Notes: generated by a model from the letters alone, not told the origin. A stretch of 64,000 nucleotides of DNA from Terribium retamae (GCF_022347545.1 NZ_JAKREW010000001.1:248001-312000); one strand, 5' to 3'. Positions 45,735 to 55,101 are shown, counted from the first letter of the stretch. Translations and numbers: made by a program.

Positions 45735-47438
45735 TCAACCCGTTGCCGCCGTTTCACCGACAATATAGCCAAAGGTCAGCGCAGGCCCGAGCGTGATGCC
45801 CGGACCTGGATAGGAACCCGACATGATCGAATTGATGTCGTTCCCGCAGGCGTAGAGGCCCGGAATGACACCGCCATCGCGGTTTTTCACCTCGCCCCTG
45901 GCGGTGATGTCGAGCCCCATTGTCGTGCCAATGTCGCCGGGAAATATCTCAACCGCGTAGAATGGGGCCTTGAGCGCCCTGACACACGGGTTGGGCTTGT
46001 TGTCGGCGTCGCCGAGATAGCGTTGGTAGCTGGTCGTCCCCTTACCGAATTCGGGATCGTTGCCGGCTGCTGCCGCATCGTTGAAGGCCGTAACAGTCCG
46101 TTCCAGTCGCACCGTGTCGATACCGCATTGCTGCGCAAGTTCGCCAAGCGATGCGCCGCGCTTCAGGTATCCGCTCCTCAAATGCCTGCCTATTCTTGCC
46201 GGGAAGGCGTGGGCCGCTCCCAGACCATAGCGGCGGAGCGCGGTGTGGTCGGCAATCAGCCACGCCGAGCGCTGGCCTTCCTCCAAGAGCTTCGCGATGA
46301 GACCCTGGACAAAATCATGATAGCTGACGGCTTCATTGACGAAGCGTCTTCCATCATGCCCGACAGCGATAACGCCCGGTTTGGCACGATCAAGGAAGAG
46401 ATGCGGGAATGGTCGCCGCGAACCGTCCTTATTGGGCAGCAAGGAGACCGGAGTCCAAAAGCCACCGTTGTCGTTTGTCTCGATGAAGGCAGCGCCGATG
46501 GCTTCGGCTGCCGCGATCGCTCCGCCTGTGCTGGATGCGGGCGACATCGAATAATGCGGCAGGCCTTTGCAAACATGGTCGAACCGTTGGGCGCGCCGCG
46601 CAGTGTCGTGCGGAAACCCGCCGGTCGCAAGTACGACGCCATGTCTTGCGGAAATGTGCGCCGTCCCATTCGGACCGCGTACTTGCGCGCCGGTGACACG
46701 GCCATCTCCGTCCTGGACGAGCTTGATCAACTCATGCCTGGTGTGAAGCGCAATGCCACGCTCAAAAACGGTTTCGGCAAGTCGCCCTGCCACCGCTGCA
46801 CCCATGACGAGGCGCGTATTTCGTTTCCAGACAATTCGGTCTCCGAGATAGCGAAGCACGGTTTTGGCCGCATAAGCTGCTGATTTGAAGGACCGCGTCA
46901 GCCGCAGAAAATGGTAGATATCCGGTCGGCCAAGAGGCATGCCACCAAGAATCGTGAAGTCGGCGATCGGAGGACGCAGGCGATAGAGATTTTGGCCAAG
47001 ACGCCGCCCATCATAGTCAAGCGCGTCCAGTGATCGGCCACCTTCCGTCGCGCCTTCGCTGTCAGGATGATAGTCCGGCGAAAAGGTGCGATGCGATAGT
47101 TTGAGCGCTGTCTTGGCGTGGAAGAAGGCGATCGCTTGCGGCCCTTTTTCCAGGAAGGTGTCGACGAGTTCGGCGTTGAAGCGATTGCCGCTTTCGCCGC
47201 GGATATAGGTTCTTGCAGCTTCGCGGCTGTCGGTCATTCCGGCAGCCTGCATCAGTGGATTGCAGGGCACCCAGATGGCGCCACCCGAAACCGCCGTTGA
47301 GCCACCGAAAACGTCTGCCTTCTCGATGATGACGGGGTTCAACCCGTGATGGCTTGCAGAAATCGCGGCGGCCATGCCGGCCGCACCCGAACCGACGACC
47401 AGGAGATCACAGATCTCGGGAAGTTCAGATGTCGGCAT
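45735..47438 (-). CDS. FAD-dependent dehydrogenase, 3-ketosteroid-dehydrogenase-like
   Basis: A 567-residue FAD_binding_2 flavoprotein (fumarate reductase/3-ketosteroid delta-1-dehydrogenase group). FAD motif CDLLVVGSGAAGMAAAISASHHG, then STAVSGGAIWVP, and the closing GLYACGNDINSIMSG with YPGPGITLGPALTFGYI, typical of ketosteroid-type enzymes. It probably introduces a double bond next to a keto group. The ATG at 47438 overlaps the upstream SDR by 14 bases. Last gene of the TRAP/SDR operon. Confidence 0.87.
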   Translation of the reverse strand: MPTSELPEICDLLVVGSGAAGMAAAISASHHGLNPVIIEKADVFGGSTAVSGGAIWVPCNPLMQAAGMTDSREAARTYIRGESGNRFNAELVDTFLEKGPQAIAFFHAKTALKLSHRTFSPDYHPDSEGATEGGRSLDALDYDGRRLGQNLYRLRPPIADFTILGGMPLGRPDIYHFLRLTRSFKSAAYAAKTVLRYLGDRIVWKRNTRLVMGAAVAGRLAETVFERGIALHTRHELIKLVQDGDGRVTGAQVRGPNGTAHISARHGVVLATGGFPHDTARRAQRFDHVCKGLPHYSMSPASSTGGAIAAAEAIGAAFIETNDNGGFWTPVSLLPNKDGSRRPFPHLFLDRAKPGVIAVGHDGRRFVNEAVSYHDFVQGLIAKLLEEGQRSAWLIADHTALRRYGLGAAHAFPARIGRHLRSGYLKRGASLGELAQQCGIDTVRLERTVTAFNDAAAAGNDPEFGKGTTSYQRYLGDADNKPNPCVRALKAPFYAVEIFPGDIGTTMGLDITARGEVKNRDGGVIPGLYACGNDINSIMSGSYPGPGITLGPALTFGYIVGETAATG

Positions 47439-48231
47439 GGATCGGCTCTTCGCGTGGATAACGCCCCATGGCCCATCCGCCGTCGACGGCCAGTACCTGG
47501 CCGGTGATGAAGCTTGCCTCGTCCGATGCCAGAAAGCGCACGGCGCGCGCCACATCCTCGGGCTTACCCACGCGGCGAAGCGGAGCGCCGTCGATCATCT
47601 GATGCCGTCGCCACGCCTCCGTGCGGATGCGCTCCGCAGTAAGCGGCGTTTCGATCAAACCAGGCGCAACGGCGTTGACGCGAATTCCACTCGGCCCGAA
47701 GTCGGTCGCCATCTGGCGCGTCAGCCCGATCACAGCCGCTTTGGAGGCCGAATAACCGCAGGAGTTGAACGCTCCGATCTCTCCGAAGATCGAAGCCGTG
47801 TTGACGATAGCCCCACCACCCAGACGCATCATGTGGCCAACCGCCCAGCGCGAGAGCCGAAACAGTCCGAGCACATTGATCTGGAAATAGCGGTCGAACT
47901 CTTCGTCCGTCGTCTGCAGGGCATGCGCGCCACGTGCAATCCCTGCATTGTTGACGAGGATATCCAGGGAGAGGCCGGCATCCGCCATTGCCTCGTCGAT
48001 CACATTGGGAAGCGCCGGATCGGTGACATCGCCGACAATTGACCTCACGCGAGGGTGAGACGCAGCTAGTGTCTCAAGCCCAGCCGTCTCTCGATCGACA
48101 GCCACGACATGCGCTCCCGCAGCGAGCAATGCTCGAGCTATCGCCAAGCCGATGCCTTGACCCGCACCGGTCACCACTGCGGTGCGGTTGTCCAAGGCCG
48201 AAGGGTTCAGTGAAGAAGATGGAGATAGCAA
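47425..48231 (-). CDS. SDR family oxidoreductase (second in operon part)
   Basis: A 268-residue classical SDR: TGAGQGIGLAIARALLAAGAHVV, NNAGIARG, the catalytic Ser (NTASIFGE), YSASKAAVIGLTRQ and the terminal ITGQVLAVDGGW. TTG at 48231 is selected since GAGGAG (48245-48240) lies seven bases before it; a TTG at 48246 would overlap the upstream stop without a ribosome-binding site. NAD(P)-dependent alcohol/ketone conversion is expected; the partner substrate is probably that of the flavoprotein. Confidence 0.88.
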   Translation of the reverse strand: MLSPSSSLNPSALDNRTAVVTGAGQGIGLAIARALLAAGAHVVAVDRETAGLETLAASHPRVRSIVGDVTDPALPNVIDEAMADAGLSLDILVNNAGIARGAHALQTTDEEFDRYFQINVLGLFRLSRWAVGHMMRLGGGAIVNTASIFGEIGAFNSCGYSASKAAVIGLTRQMATDFGPSGIRVNAVAPGLIETPLTAERIRTEAWRRHQMIDGAPLRRVGKPEDVARAVRFLASDEASFITGQVLAVDGGWAMGRYPREEPIHADI

Positions 48232-48242
48232 AAGTGTTCTCC

Positions 48243-48980
48243 TCAAAAAGCCGCAGTGCCACCGACGGATCGGCCGCCATCGACAATGAGAACCTGTCCC
48301 GTGACGTATTCCGCGAATGGGCTGGCGAAAAAGGCTGCGGCATGCGCGATATGTTCCGGCTTGCCGAGCTTCCCCGTGGGCTGCTCCGCCGCCAATTCCG
48401 CGACCCCGTCTGGCCGCTCCAGCAGCATGTCCGTCATAATCACACCTGGCGCGATGGCATTGACGGTGATCTGTTTGGCCGCCAGCTCGAGGGCGAGCGC
48501 CTTGGTGAGCCCCGCCACTCCCGCCTTCGAGGCAGCATAGTGGGCGTAGTTGCGCGCACCGAAAGCCGCACGCGAAGCCAGATTGATGATGCGGCCACCT
48601 TCGGGAAGGACGCGAGCCGCCTGCTGGCAGAGGGTGAACATCGCGATCAGGTTCACCTCATACATGCGGCGGAAATCGTCCGCCGTCAGTTCATTGAATT
48701 TCTTCACGTCGAAAATGCCGGCATTGTTGACCAGCACCCGCAAATTTGGGGCGCTGTCAACAAGGCGCTGCGTTGCCGTAGCATCCGTGATGTCGAGGAT
48801 TTCCGCTCGCGCCTCGTGTCCTTCGGCCCGTATTTGGCGCACTGTTTCATCGGCTGGCGCAGCGGCGCGGTCGACGACGATGGCAGCAAAGCCTTCATGC
48901 GCCAGACGGCGGGCGATAGCCCGACCGATACCGGAACCCGCGCCGGTTACAATTGCTTGTGGAAGAACCTGTTTTGGCAT
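48243..48980 (-). CDS. SDR family oxidoreductase (FabG-like)
   Basis: A 245-residue classical SDR with TGAGSGIGRAIARRLAHEGF, NNAGIFDV, the catalytic region NLASRAAFG and YAASKAGVAGLTKA, ending TGQVLIVDGGRSVGG. Length and motifs match FabG-type enzymes, although context points to catabolism rather than fatty-acid synthesis. ATG at 48980; an upstream reading to 49157 overlaps the TRAP binding-protein gene and is rejected. Confidence 0.9.
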   Translation of the reverse strand: MPKQVLPQAIVTGAGSGIGRAIARRLAHEGFAAIVVDRAAAPADETVRQIRAEGHEARAEILDITDATATQRLVDSAPNLRVLVNNAGIFDVKKFNELTADDFRRMYEVNLIAMFTLCQQAARVLPEGGRIINLASRAAFGARNYAHYAASKAGVAGLTKALALELAAKQITVNAIAPGVIMTDMLLERPDGVAELAAEQPTGKLGKPEHIAHAAAFFASPFAEYVTGQVLIVDGGRSVGGTAAF

Positions 48981-49045
48981 TCTGATCTCTGAAAGGGCAG
49001 GCGATCCGGCGCAATGGTGAGACGCGCCGGACCTATGTCTGCTCG

Positions 49046-50164
49046 TTAGTCGGTGCCGAATGTGTTGGGGTCGATCTTGTCGTACAGATTGGTCGTCAGG
49101 ATCGCAGCCACGGCATCCGGATTGGTACGGTCGACGTCGGCGACCAGCTTGCGCCACTTTTCCTCGAGTGTGACGAATTCATTGAGCACGTCCGTCGGGT
49201 CTTCGATGCCGCGGGTTGCAACTGCCTTTGCCGGCAAGGCCTTTGCCACGGAAGCCTGGAACGCGCTCAGCGTATCTTTCATTTCCTGTGTCGGCTCCGA
49301 GACTTTGAGACCGCGTTCGGCCGAGCCTTTCAACGCCGCTTCGACGCCGACATGATAGGCCACCTGCGACCGGGCAAGGCCAAGGGCGACCTCATCAAGC
49401 AGGATACGGCGCTGCTCCGGCGTCCGTCCGGTCCAGAAATCCTTGTTGAAGACGTATGTCGCTCCCACGACGACCCCCATGGGGAGCGTATTTACCGTCT
49501 TTGCCACCTCCCAAAACTTGTTGCCCTTATCGAGATTGGTGGCATCGGACATGGTGCAATCGATGGAGCCGCGCTCCAGCCCCGAATAGACATCCGCGAT
49601 CGGCACCGAGACCGGAACCCCCTTCAAGGATTGGATCCATTCCGTCTGCGCAGTACCGGCAACGCGGACCTTCTTTCCGGCGACATCGTTCGGGGAGACG
49701 ATCTCTTTCATGCAGATGAAATTGTAGAAGGGCGTCGAATAGCCGCCGACGAAGACACCGCCATTCTTCGACCATTCGGCCTTGATCTTCGGATTGGTCA
49801 GTCCAAGCTCGGTCCAGGCGAAGGCCGCCGCCAGATCATCCTTGGCGACAAAGGCCAGGTCGTTCACCGTGTTGCTGAGCGGGAGTTCGGAAGGCGTGTA
49901 AGGCGGATAGACGATGCCAAGCTGCGCCACACCGTCCGAGATCGCCTGCATGGTGGTCGGCGCCGGCACCAGCGCTCCGGAAGAGTAGACCTCGAATTGC
50001 AGCGCGCCGTCCGTCGCCTTGGCGACATCCTTGGAGAACTGCTGGTACGGAAACTCGTTGAGAATGTGCGCAGGCGCCATCCAGTTCGTGGCCTGGAAGG
50101 TATCCGACCACGCGGCCGAGGTCAGCAACGTCAGTGCCGCTGTTCCTAAAAGCAATTTTCTCAT
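49046..50164 (-). CDS. TRAP transporter substrate-binding protein (DctP-type)
   Basis: A 372-residue exported receptor, signal peptide about 1-20. VYSSGALVPAPTTMQAISDGVAQLGIVYPPY and the conserved-Arg region KVRVAGTAQTEWIQSLKGVPVSVPIADVYSGLERGSID are the standard DctP motifs; TRAP receptors bind carboxylates through that Arg. The matching permeases are encoded just upstream on the same strand, so the transporter is complete. Confidence 0.92.
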   Translation of the reverse strand: MRKLLLGTAALTLLTSAAWSDTFQATNWMAPAHILNEFPYQQFSKDVAKATDGALQFEVYSSGALVPAPTTMQAISDGVAQLGIVYPPYTPSELPLSNTVNDLAFVAKDDLAAAFAWTELGLTNPKIKAEWSKNGGVFVGGYSTPFYNFICMKEIVSPNDVAGKKVRVAGTAQTEWIQSLKGVPVSVPIADVYSGLERGSIDCTMSDATNLDKGNKFWEVAKTVNTLPMGVVVGATYVFNKDFWTGRTPEQRRILLDEVALGLARSQVAYHVGVEAALKGSAERGLKVSEPTQEMKDTLSAFQASVAKALPAKAVATRGIEDPTDVLNEFVTLEEKWRKLVADVDRTNPDAVAAILTTNLYDKIDPNTFGTD

Positions 50165-50222
50165 CTCTCACTCCCTTTTTTGTTTGGTTGTTGGTGTGGT
50201 CTTGTGGCGCTGAGACGGTCCG

Positions 50223-51530
50223 CTATCGGCTCATCATCAGATTTGGCAGCCATAGGCTGATCTGCGGAAACGCGATCAATGCAGCCAGCACAAACAGATC
50301 GACGATGATGAACCAGGTGACGCCCCCGAAAATCTGGTTGAGCGTAACGCGATCGCCGAGCGCGGATTTGATGACGAAGACGTTCATGCCGACCGGCGGA
50401 CTGATCAGTCCGATCGTCATCAACTTGATGACCAGAATACCGAACCAGGTGAGATCGATGCCGTGGCTGCTGAGCACGGGCACCAGGACCGGCATGGTGA
50501 GCAGCATGATGGAGATTTCCTCCATGAAAGTACCCATCAACACCAGGATGATGCAGATGCAGATGACGATGGTCATCGTCTCGTAGCCTTCAAAGAAGCC
50601 CATCACCCAGGTCGGGATGGTGGCGAGCGCAACGAAACGGGCAAACAACGCTGCGCCCAGCACGATCATGAAAATGGCAGAGGTGCCGGAGGCCGTGTCG
50701 ATGAGGGCACGCCGCAACATCGGATAGTTGAGCCGGCCGCGGATCGCCGCAATGATGCAGGCCAGGAAAGCGCCGACCGCTCCGGATTCTGTTGCGGTGA
50801 ACGCACCCGTGAAAATGCCTCCCATGACGATGAAGGTGATCACCGGCAGCGGCCAGGCATCGCGGATAAGCGCCCATTTTTCGGCACCTGTCGTCTTGTC
50901 GACGTAGCGTGGCGCAAGTTCGGGATTAAGCACGCAGCGCAGCGTGATCATGATGATGAATGCAGCCGCGGTCAGGATGCCCGGCACCACGCCTGCCATG
51001 AAAAGCGTGTTGATGGAGCTGTCGACCAGCAGGCAATAGACGATCATCAACACCGAGGGCGGTATCAGCGCCGCGAGCGTGCCGGATGCGGCGACTGAGC
51101 CGGTCGCCAGGCCAGGATTGTATTTGCCATCCAGCATCTCGGGGATCGCGATGCGCGAGAAGGCTGCCGATGTTGCGACGCTCGAGCCGCTCGCCGCTCC
51201 GAACAGGGCCGAAGCAAAGACAGTGGAGGAGGCAAGCCCGCCTGGAATGCGGGCAAGAAAGATGCGCGCCGCGCCGAACAAGCCGCGTGTCAGCCCGGCT
51301 TCGACAGCGACGAACCCCATGAACAGGAACATCGGAATAGCGGAAAGATTCCAGTCGCCGATGAGGTTGAAGGGGATCGCCTTCGAGATGCCGATAGCAG
51401 GGCCCAGGCCCATCATGGCCCAGATTCCGAAGAAGGCGGTGCTGCCCATGGCCACGCCGATCGGCACACGGATACCGATCAGCGCGAGAATGGCAAATAT
51501 GCCGATGAAGCCGATTTCCAGCCGTTCCAT
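50223..51530 (-). CDS. TRAP transporter large permease (DctM-type)
   Basis: A 435-residue membrane protein with about twelve hydrophobic helices. AMGSTAFFGIWAMMG, GAASGSSVATSAAFSRIAIPEM and the repeated inverted half VLMGTFMEEISIMLLTMPVLVPVL are typical of DctM. It carries out sodium-driven import with the small subunit upstream (10-base gap) and the receptor downstream. Confidence 0.94.
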   Translation of the reverse strand: MERLEIGFIGIFAILALIGIRVPIGVAMGSTAFFGIWAMMGLGPAIGISKAIPFNLIGDWNLSAIPMFLFMGFVAVEAGLTRGLFGAARIFLARIPGGLASSTVFASALFGAASGSSVATSAAFSRIAIPEMLDGKYNPGLATGSVAASGTLAALIPPSVLMIVYCLLVDSSINTLFMAGVVPGILTAAAFIIMITLRCVLNPELAPRYVDKTTGAEKWALIRDAWPLPVITFIVMGGIFTGAFTATESGAVGAFLACIIAAIRGRLNYPMLRRALIDTASGTSAIFMIVLGAALFARFVALATIPTWVMGFFEGYETMTIVICICIILVLMGTFMEEISIMLLTMPVLVPVLSSHGIDLTWFGILVIKLMTIGLISPPVGMNVFVIKSALGDRVTLNQIFGGVTWFIIVDLFVLAALIAFPQISLWLPNLMMSR

Positions 51531-51540
51531 CTTGGCCCTC

Positions 51541-52047
51541 TTAGATTTCTACGGCGGAATGGGCTGCTTTCATGCGACCGCGCTCGCCCATCAGGATGCG
51601 CATCAGCAGCACGATGACGACGAGACCGAAACCAAAAGGCAGCAGGAACTTCGCGGGCCAGGTGGTGACACGCCAGATTCCGTCGACTGTTTCGTTGATC
51701 TTCCAGGCGTGAACAGCAACGCCCCAGGAGAACCAGGCCAATACGCTGTAGTAGATTGCCGAGACGATGTCGGCCAGGATCAGCATGATCTTCTGCGCGC
51801 GTTCCGGCACCTTCTCGTAGATCACCTCGACGACGATGGAGCCGCCTGAAACCTCCACCCACGCCAGGGGCAGGAACACCGCTCCGATCATGTAGTAGGC
51901 CGCGACCACTTCCGCCGTACCGGGCAGCGGCGCGTTGAAAAGATACTTGCCCAGCACATCGACCATGACGTGAAACATCATCAGCAGAACGGCCAGGCCC
52001 GCGACCCATGCCAGCAGGCGGGTCAGCGTTTCGGCTATTTTCACCAT
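51541..52047 (-). CDS. TRAP transporter small permease (DctQ-type)
   Basis: A 168-residue protein with four membrane helices and the DctQ pattern VDVLGKYLFNAPLPGTAEVV. ATG at 52047 is supported by GGGAGGAA a few bases upstream; a longer reading is not hydrophobic. It lies between the SDR and the large permease, all on one strand. Confidence 0.9.
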   Translation of the reverse strand: MVKIAETLTRLLAWVAGLAVLLMMFHVMVDVLGKYLFNAPLPGTAEVVAAYYMIGAVFLPLAWVEVSGGSIVVEVIYEKVPERAQKIMLILADIVSAIYYSVLAWFSWGVAVHAWKINETVDGIWRVTTWPAKFLLPFGFGLVVIVLLMRILMGERGRMKAAHSAVEI

Positions 52048-52072
52048 GATTTCCTCCCTCCCGTGGCGTGCA

Positions 52073-52831
52073 TCACTGCATTCGGTAACCGCCATTGATG
52101 TCGATCACCGCGCCGGTGATGTAGGCGGCATCCGGCCCGATCAGGAACGAGACGGCACCCGCGACGTCCTCCGGTGTTCCAAGCCGCTGGAGCGGGATGT
52201 TGCTTGAGGCCATCCCATCATTTTCCGGAGGAAGAGACTGCCGAAGCATCGGCGCATCGATCAGGCCGGGAGCCACGGCATTGACCGTGACACCCAATGC
52301 GGCCGCTTCGCGCGCACCGGCCTTGATCAGACCAAGGATCGCGGTTTTGGATGCGATATAGGCCGCGCTGGAACGATACCCGCCAAGCTGTGCAGCAACG
52401 GAGCTGAAGCCGACAAAACGACCGTTGGCGATCTGTCGCCGGGAAGCTCCACGCAGGAACTCGCGCAACAGCAGGAACGTTCCAGTGGAGTTCACCGACT
52501 GCGTACGTTCCCAGTCGGCAAGAGTGATGTCGACGATAGGGGGGCGCTCACCATTGCCTGCAAAGAGCAGGATGCCGGCGGCGGCGACGACCTGATCAAT
52601 TTGAGTTCCGCGTGCGGCAGCGTCTGCAAAAATGGCGGCCACGTTGCTTTCGTTGGCAACGTCGAGGGCAATCGCGCGGTGACCACGACCTGGCAGGCCG
52701 GCAATCGCAGACTCCGCCTTCTGCACCGAAAGATCGGCGGCAAGCACGGAATAACCGTCCTGTGCCAGGCGCGAGACAATAGCTTTCCCGATGCCACCGG
52801 CGGCGCCGGTGACCAGACAAACAGTCGACAT
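52073..52831 (-). CDS. SDR family oxidoreductase, first gene of the TRAP operon
   Basis: A 252-residue SDR: TGAAGGIGKAIVSRLAQDGYSV, AAAGIL in place of the usual NNAG, YIASKTAILGLIKAGARE, and the end YITGAVIDINGGYRMQ. The change from NNAG to AAAG removes the Asn that stabilises the central sheet, which is less common but tolerated in SDRs. ATG at 52831 follows GGAGG. It diverges from the GntR regulator and should be its target. Confidence 0.88.
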   Translation of the reverse strand: MSTVCLVTGAAGGIGKAIVSRLAQDGYSVLAADLSVQKAESAIAGLPGRGHRAIALDVANESNVAAIFADAAARGTQIDQVVAAAGILLFAGNGERPPIVDITLADWERTQSVNSTGTFLLLREFLRGASRRQIANGRFVGFSSVAAQLGGYRSSAAYIASKTAILGLIKAGAREAAALGVTVNAVAPGLIDAPMLRQSLPPENDGMASSNIPLQRLGTPEDVAGAVSFLIGPDAAYITGAVIDINGGYRMQ

Positions 52832-52905
52832 GCAGAGAGGCTCCTCCCTCTTGAGTGAGGCCACAATGAACACATTATTAGGATTCTCGCAAACAAAAAT
52901 CGTGC

Positions 52906-52918
52906 AAATTGACAATTT
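52906..52918. promoter_or_regulatory. Candidate GntR operator AAATTG-A-CAATTT
   Basis: Perfect 13-base palindrome in an AT-rich stretch between the divergent SDR/TRAP operon (start 52831, minus) and the GntR/FCD regulator (start 52957, plus). FCD-type regulators usually bind short palindromes in exactly this place. Confidence 0.55.
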
Positions 52919-52956
52919 TGGATACATTATGTGCATATCAGCAGGAGGCCACGTCT

Positions 52957-53706
52957 TTGACCGATGCCCATACCAGCACTGAGTTCGTCATCGAGCGTAT
53001 CCGCGAAGCGATCCTGAGCGGGGATCTGCGCCCGGGCGAAAAATTGCATCAGGACAAGCTCGCCGACATGCTGGGAATTTCGCGCACACCGCTGCGGACA
53101 GCGCTGACCGCGCTTACCCAGAGCGGTCTGGTTTCCTACGAAAGCAACCGCGGCTTCTATGTCCGCGAGTTCTCGTTTTCGGATGTCGCCGGCGCCTTCC
53201 AGGTCAGGGCTGAATTGGAAGCGACGGCCTGCCGCTTGGCTGCCTTCAACATGTCGGAAACGGCCGAAAGGCAGCTGTTCGAGCTCGTCGAAGAAGGAGA
53301 CCGGCTATTGTCGCCCGGTTCGCTTTCGCCCGAGAATCTGGTGCCCTACCGGCGCATGAATGTTGGCTTCCACACCGCGATCATGGAGTTCGCCGCCAAC
53401 CCCTGGATAAAGACCTTCGTGGAGAGCCTGCACAACGTGCCGCTCGCTTCTGATCGTGTGATCATGTGGCGCGACTTCTACGTCATTCGCCGGTCGCACG
53501 ACGACCATCATCGTATTGCCCGCGCCTTGGCCAAAGGGCAGGGCGAGCGTGCTGCCGCCATCATGCGCGAGCATATCACCTTCGCGCTCGAGCACCTGCA
53601 CACGCAGTTGGAGGAATATCCCGAGGATTTCCTGCGCGTCCCGACGGCCGACACACGCTCATCGAAAACCCGCACCCGCAGACGAAACCGGAGGCCTGCA
53701 GCATGA
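52957..53706 (+). CDS. GntR-family regulator with FCD domain
   Basis: A 249-residue FadR-type (FCD) regulator. Winged helix: IREAILSGDLRPGEKLHQDKLADMLGISRTPLRTALTALTQSGLV; then an all-helical ligand domain with the metal-binding histidines expected around FHTAIMEFA, SHDDHHRIA and MREHI. The start is TTG at 52957, fixed by AGGAGG at 52943-52948; an upstream ATG-like reading extends into the promoter. It probably represses the divergent SDR/TRAP genes until the substrate binds. It overlaps the GST gene (ATGA). Confidence 0.92.
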   Translation: MTDAHTSTEFVIERIREAILSGDLRPGEKLHQDKLADMLGISRTPLRTALTALTQSGLVSYESNRGFYVREFSFSDVAGAFQVRAELEATACRLAAFNMSETAERQLFELVEEGDRLLSPGSLSPENLVPYRRMNVGFHTAIMEFAANPWIKTFVESLHNVPLASDRVIMWRDFYVIRRSHDDHHRIARALAKGQGERAAAIMREHITFALEHLHTQLEEYPEDFLRVPTADTRSSKTRTRRRNRRPAA

Positions 53707-54323
53707 CGATCAGACTTTTCTTCTCTCCCGCGTCTCCTTTCGTCCGCAAGGTTATGGTCTGTGCCCATGAGCGAGGACTTGCCGCCGAAGTCGAGAAATT
53801 GCCGTCGGCCGCCTGGCCGGTGAAGCGGGACGAAAACATCGTTCGACACAACGCTTCCGGGAAAGTTCCTTGTGCGCTGGTCGACGATGACGCGCCTATC
53901 TTCGACAGCCGTGTCATCTGCGCCTATGTCGACTCGCTCGCATCGCAAGAGGGCTCGTTATATCCTCAAGACGCGCGCCGCTTCACTGTTCTCACGTTGG
54001 AAGCTCTCGCCGACTCCATCCTCGATGCAGCACTCCTGTGCCGCTACGAATCGGTTTTGCGCCCGCAGCAATTCTTCTGGGAAGACTGGTATCGCGGTCA
54101 GATGGAAAAGGTCGATTCAGGCCTCGACGCCTTGGAACATAACTGGTTCCCTGAAATATCCGCCGATTTCCATGCCGGTGCCATCGCTGCCGCCTGTGCA
54201 CTGGGTTATCTCGACTTCCGCTTTGCAGACAAGGACTGGAGAAGCGGGCACCCAGAGCTGGCCCGTTGGTTCAGCGAGGTTTCGCAGCGTCCGTCCATGA
54301 CGTCGACATTACCCCATGCCTGA
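53703..54323 (+). CDS. Glutathione S-transferase family protein
   Basis: A 206-residue GST: thioredoxin-like N-terminal domain with LFFSPASPFVRKVMVCAHERGL, GKVPCALVDDDAPIFDSRVICAYVDSL (glutathione-binding Glu/Ser replaced by Asp-Ser), and a helical C-terminal domain. The start ATG overlaps the GntR stop, so it is translated with the regulator. It might detoxify or isomerise an intermediate of the divergent pathway. Confidence 0.9.
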   Translation: MTIRLFFSPASPFVRKVMVCAHERGLAAEVEKLPSAAWPVKRDENIVRHNASGKVPCALVDDDAPIFDSRVICAYVDSLASQEGSLYPQDARRFTVLTLEALADSILDAALLCRYESVLRPQQFFWEDWYRGQMEKVDSGLDALEHNWFPEISADFHAGAIAAACALGYLDFRFADKDWRSGHPELARWFSEVSQRPSMTSTLPHA

Positions 54324-54346
54324 GCATACGAGCCGCCTGCTACATG

Positions 54347-54372
54347 CCGCCTCGCTCATGAACGCGAGGCGG
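54347..54372. terminator. Hairpin between the convergent GST and LOG genes
   Basis: Perfect nine-base stem CCGCCTCGC with GCGAGGCGG and an eight-base loop, 23 bases after the GST stop. No T-tract follows. Probable shared terminator of the converging transcripts. Confidence 0.55.
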
Positions 54373-54432
54373 TATAGAAGCCTCGATGAAAACGGGTTGA
54401 GGCTCTCTGTCGTCAATCGCAACGACTAGAAC

Positions 54433-55101
54433 TCACGCGTTCAAGGCACCGGCTATTGAGGAATGCACCGCTATAGCTCCATTTGCGTTCGCTATTCCGT
54501 GTTGGTCATTGACGACAAGCGCCACGCCTAACATGGGAAGAATAGCCTTCGGGCTCTCGGTCACCAGGCAACTGTCGAGTGCTTCTCCGCAGATGAAACC
54601 AGAGCTGCGCAGATACATGAGCAGGTCCAGCAGCGGGTTCCAGAATTTGCCGAAATTGGCGATCAACAGGGGCTTTCTGACCAGCTCCTGTTTATGCAAA
54701 GCGACGATCTCTGCCAGTTCCTCCATGGCTCCGACACCGCCGGGCAATGCGATGAAGGCGTCCGCACGGTCAAACATGGTCCGCTTGCGTGCCTGTGGAT
54801 CGGCAGCGATCACGAAGTCATCGGCAAAAGGCAAGCGATTGGTGTTAGTTCCTCCCGGGTGAGCCAGCACCGCTGTCACACGACCACCGCATTCGGCGGC
54901 CGCGATCGCTACCGTTCCGGTCAAATCTCCAACGCTCCCGCCGTAGACGAGATGAATTCCCTCGAGTGCGATCGCTCGGCCGAGTTCGGCAGCAGACTTT
55001 TCAAATTCGGCACTGGTCCCGGGATATCCTCCGCAAAGCAGGCACACCGTTCTCAACGAGTCCCTTGAACGGTCCCGGAGATTCGGGATCACTCCAGTCA
55101 T
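54433..55101 (-). CDS. LOG-family nucleotide-binding protein (TIGR00730-like)
   Basis: A 222-residue Rossmann-like protein of the LOG/YvdD group, some of which are cytokinin-activating phosphoribohydrolases. It has CLLCGGYPGTSAEFEKSAAELGRAIALEGIHLVYGG and the active-site region ALPGGVGAMEELAEI, where the canonical PGGxGTxxE has Ala in place of Thr. The start is not certain: ATG at 55101 is preferred to TTG at 55128. Whether it acts on cytokinin nucleotides or a general nucleotide is open. Confidence 0.87.
   Translation of the reverse strand: MTGVIPNLRDRSRDSLRTVCLLCGGYPGTSAEFEKSAAELGRAIALEGIHLVYGGSVGDLTGTVAIAAAECGGRVTAVLAHPGGTNTNRLPFADDFVIAADPQARKRTMFDRADAFIALPGGVGAMEELAEIVALHKQELVRKPLLIANFGKFWNPLLDLLMYLRSSGFICGEALDSCLVTESPKAILPMLGVALVVNDQHGIANANGAIAVHSSIAGALNA

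Noticed and set aside
45528..46883. Long plus-strand open frame (about 450 codons) over the KstD-like gene
   Set aside because: Antisense to a gene with clear FAD motifs; the reading has no coherent domain and starts inside the TMADH-like gene.
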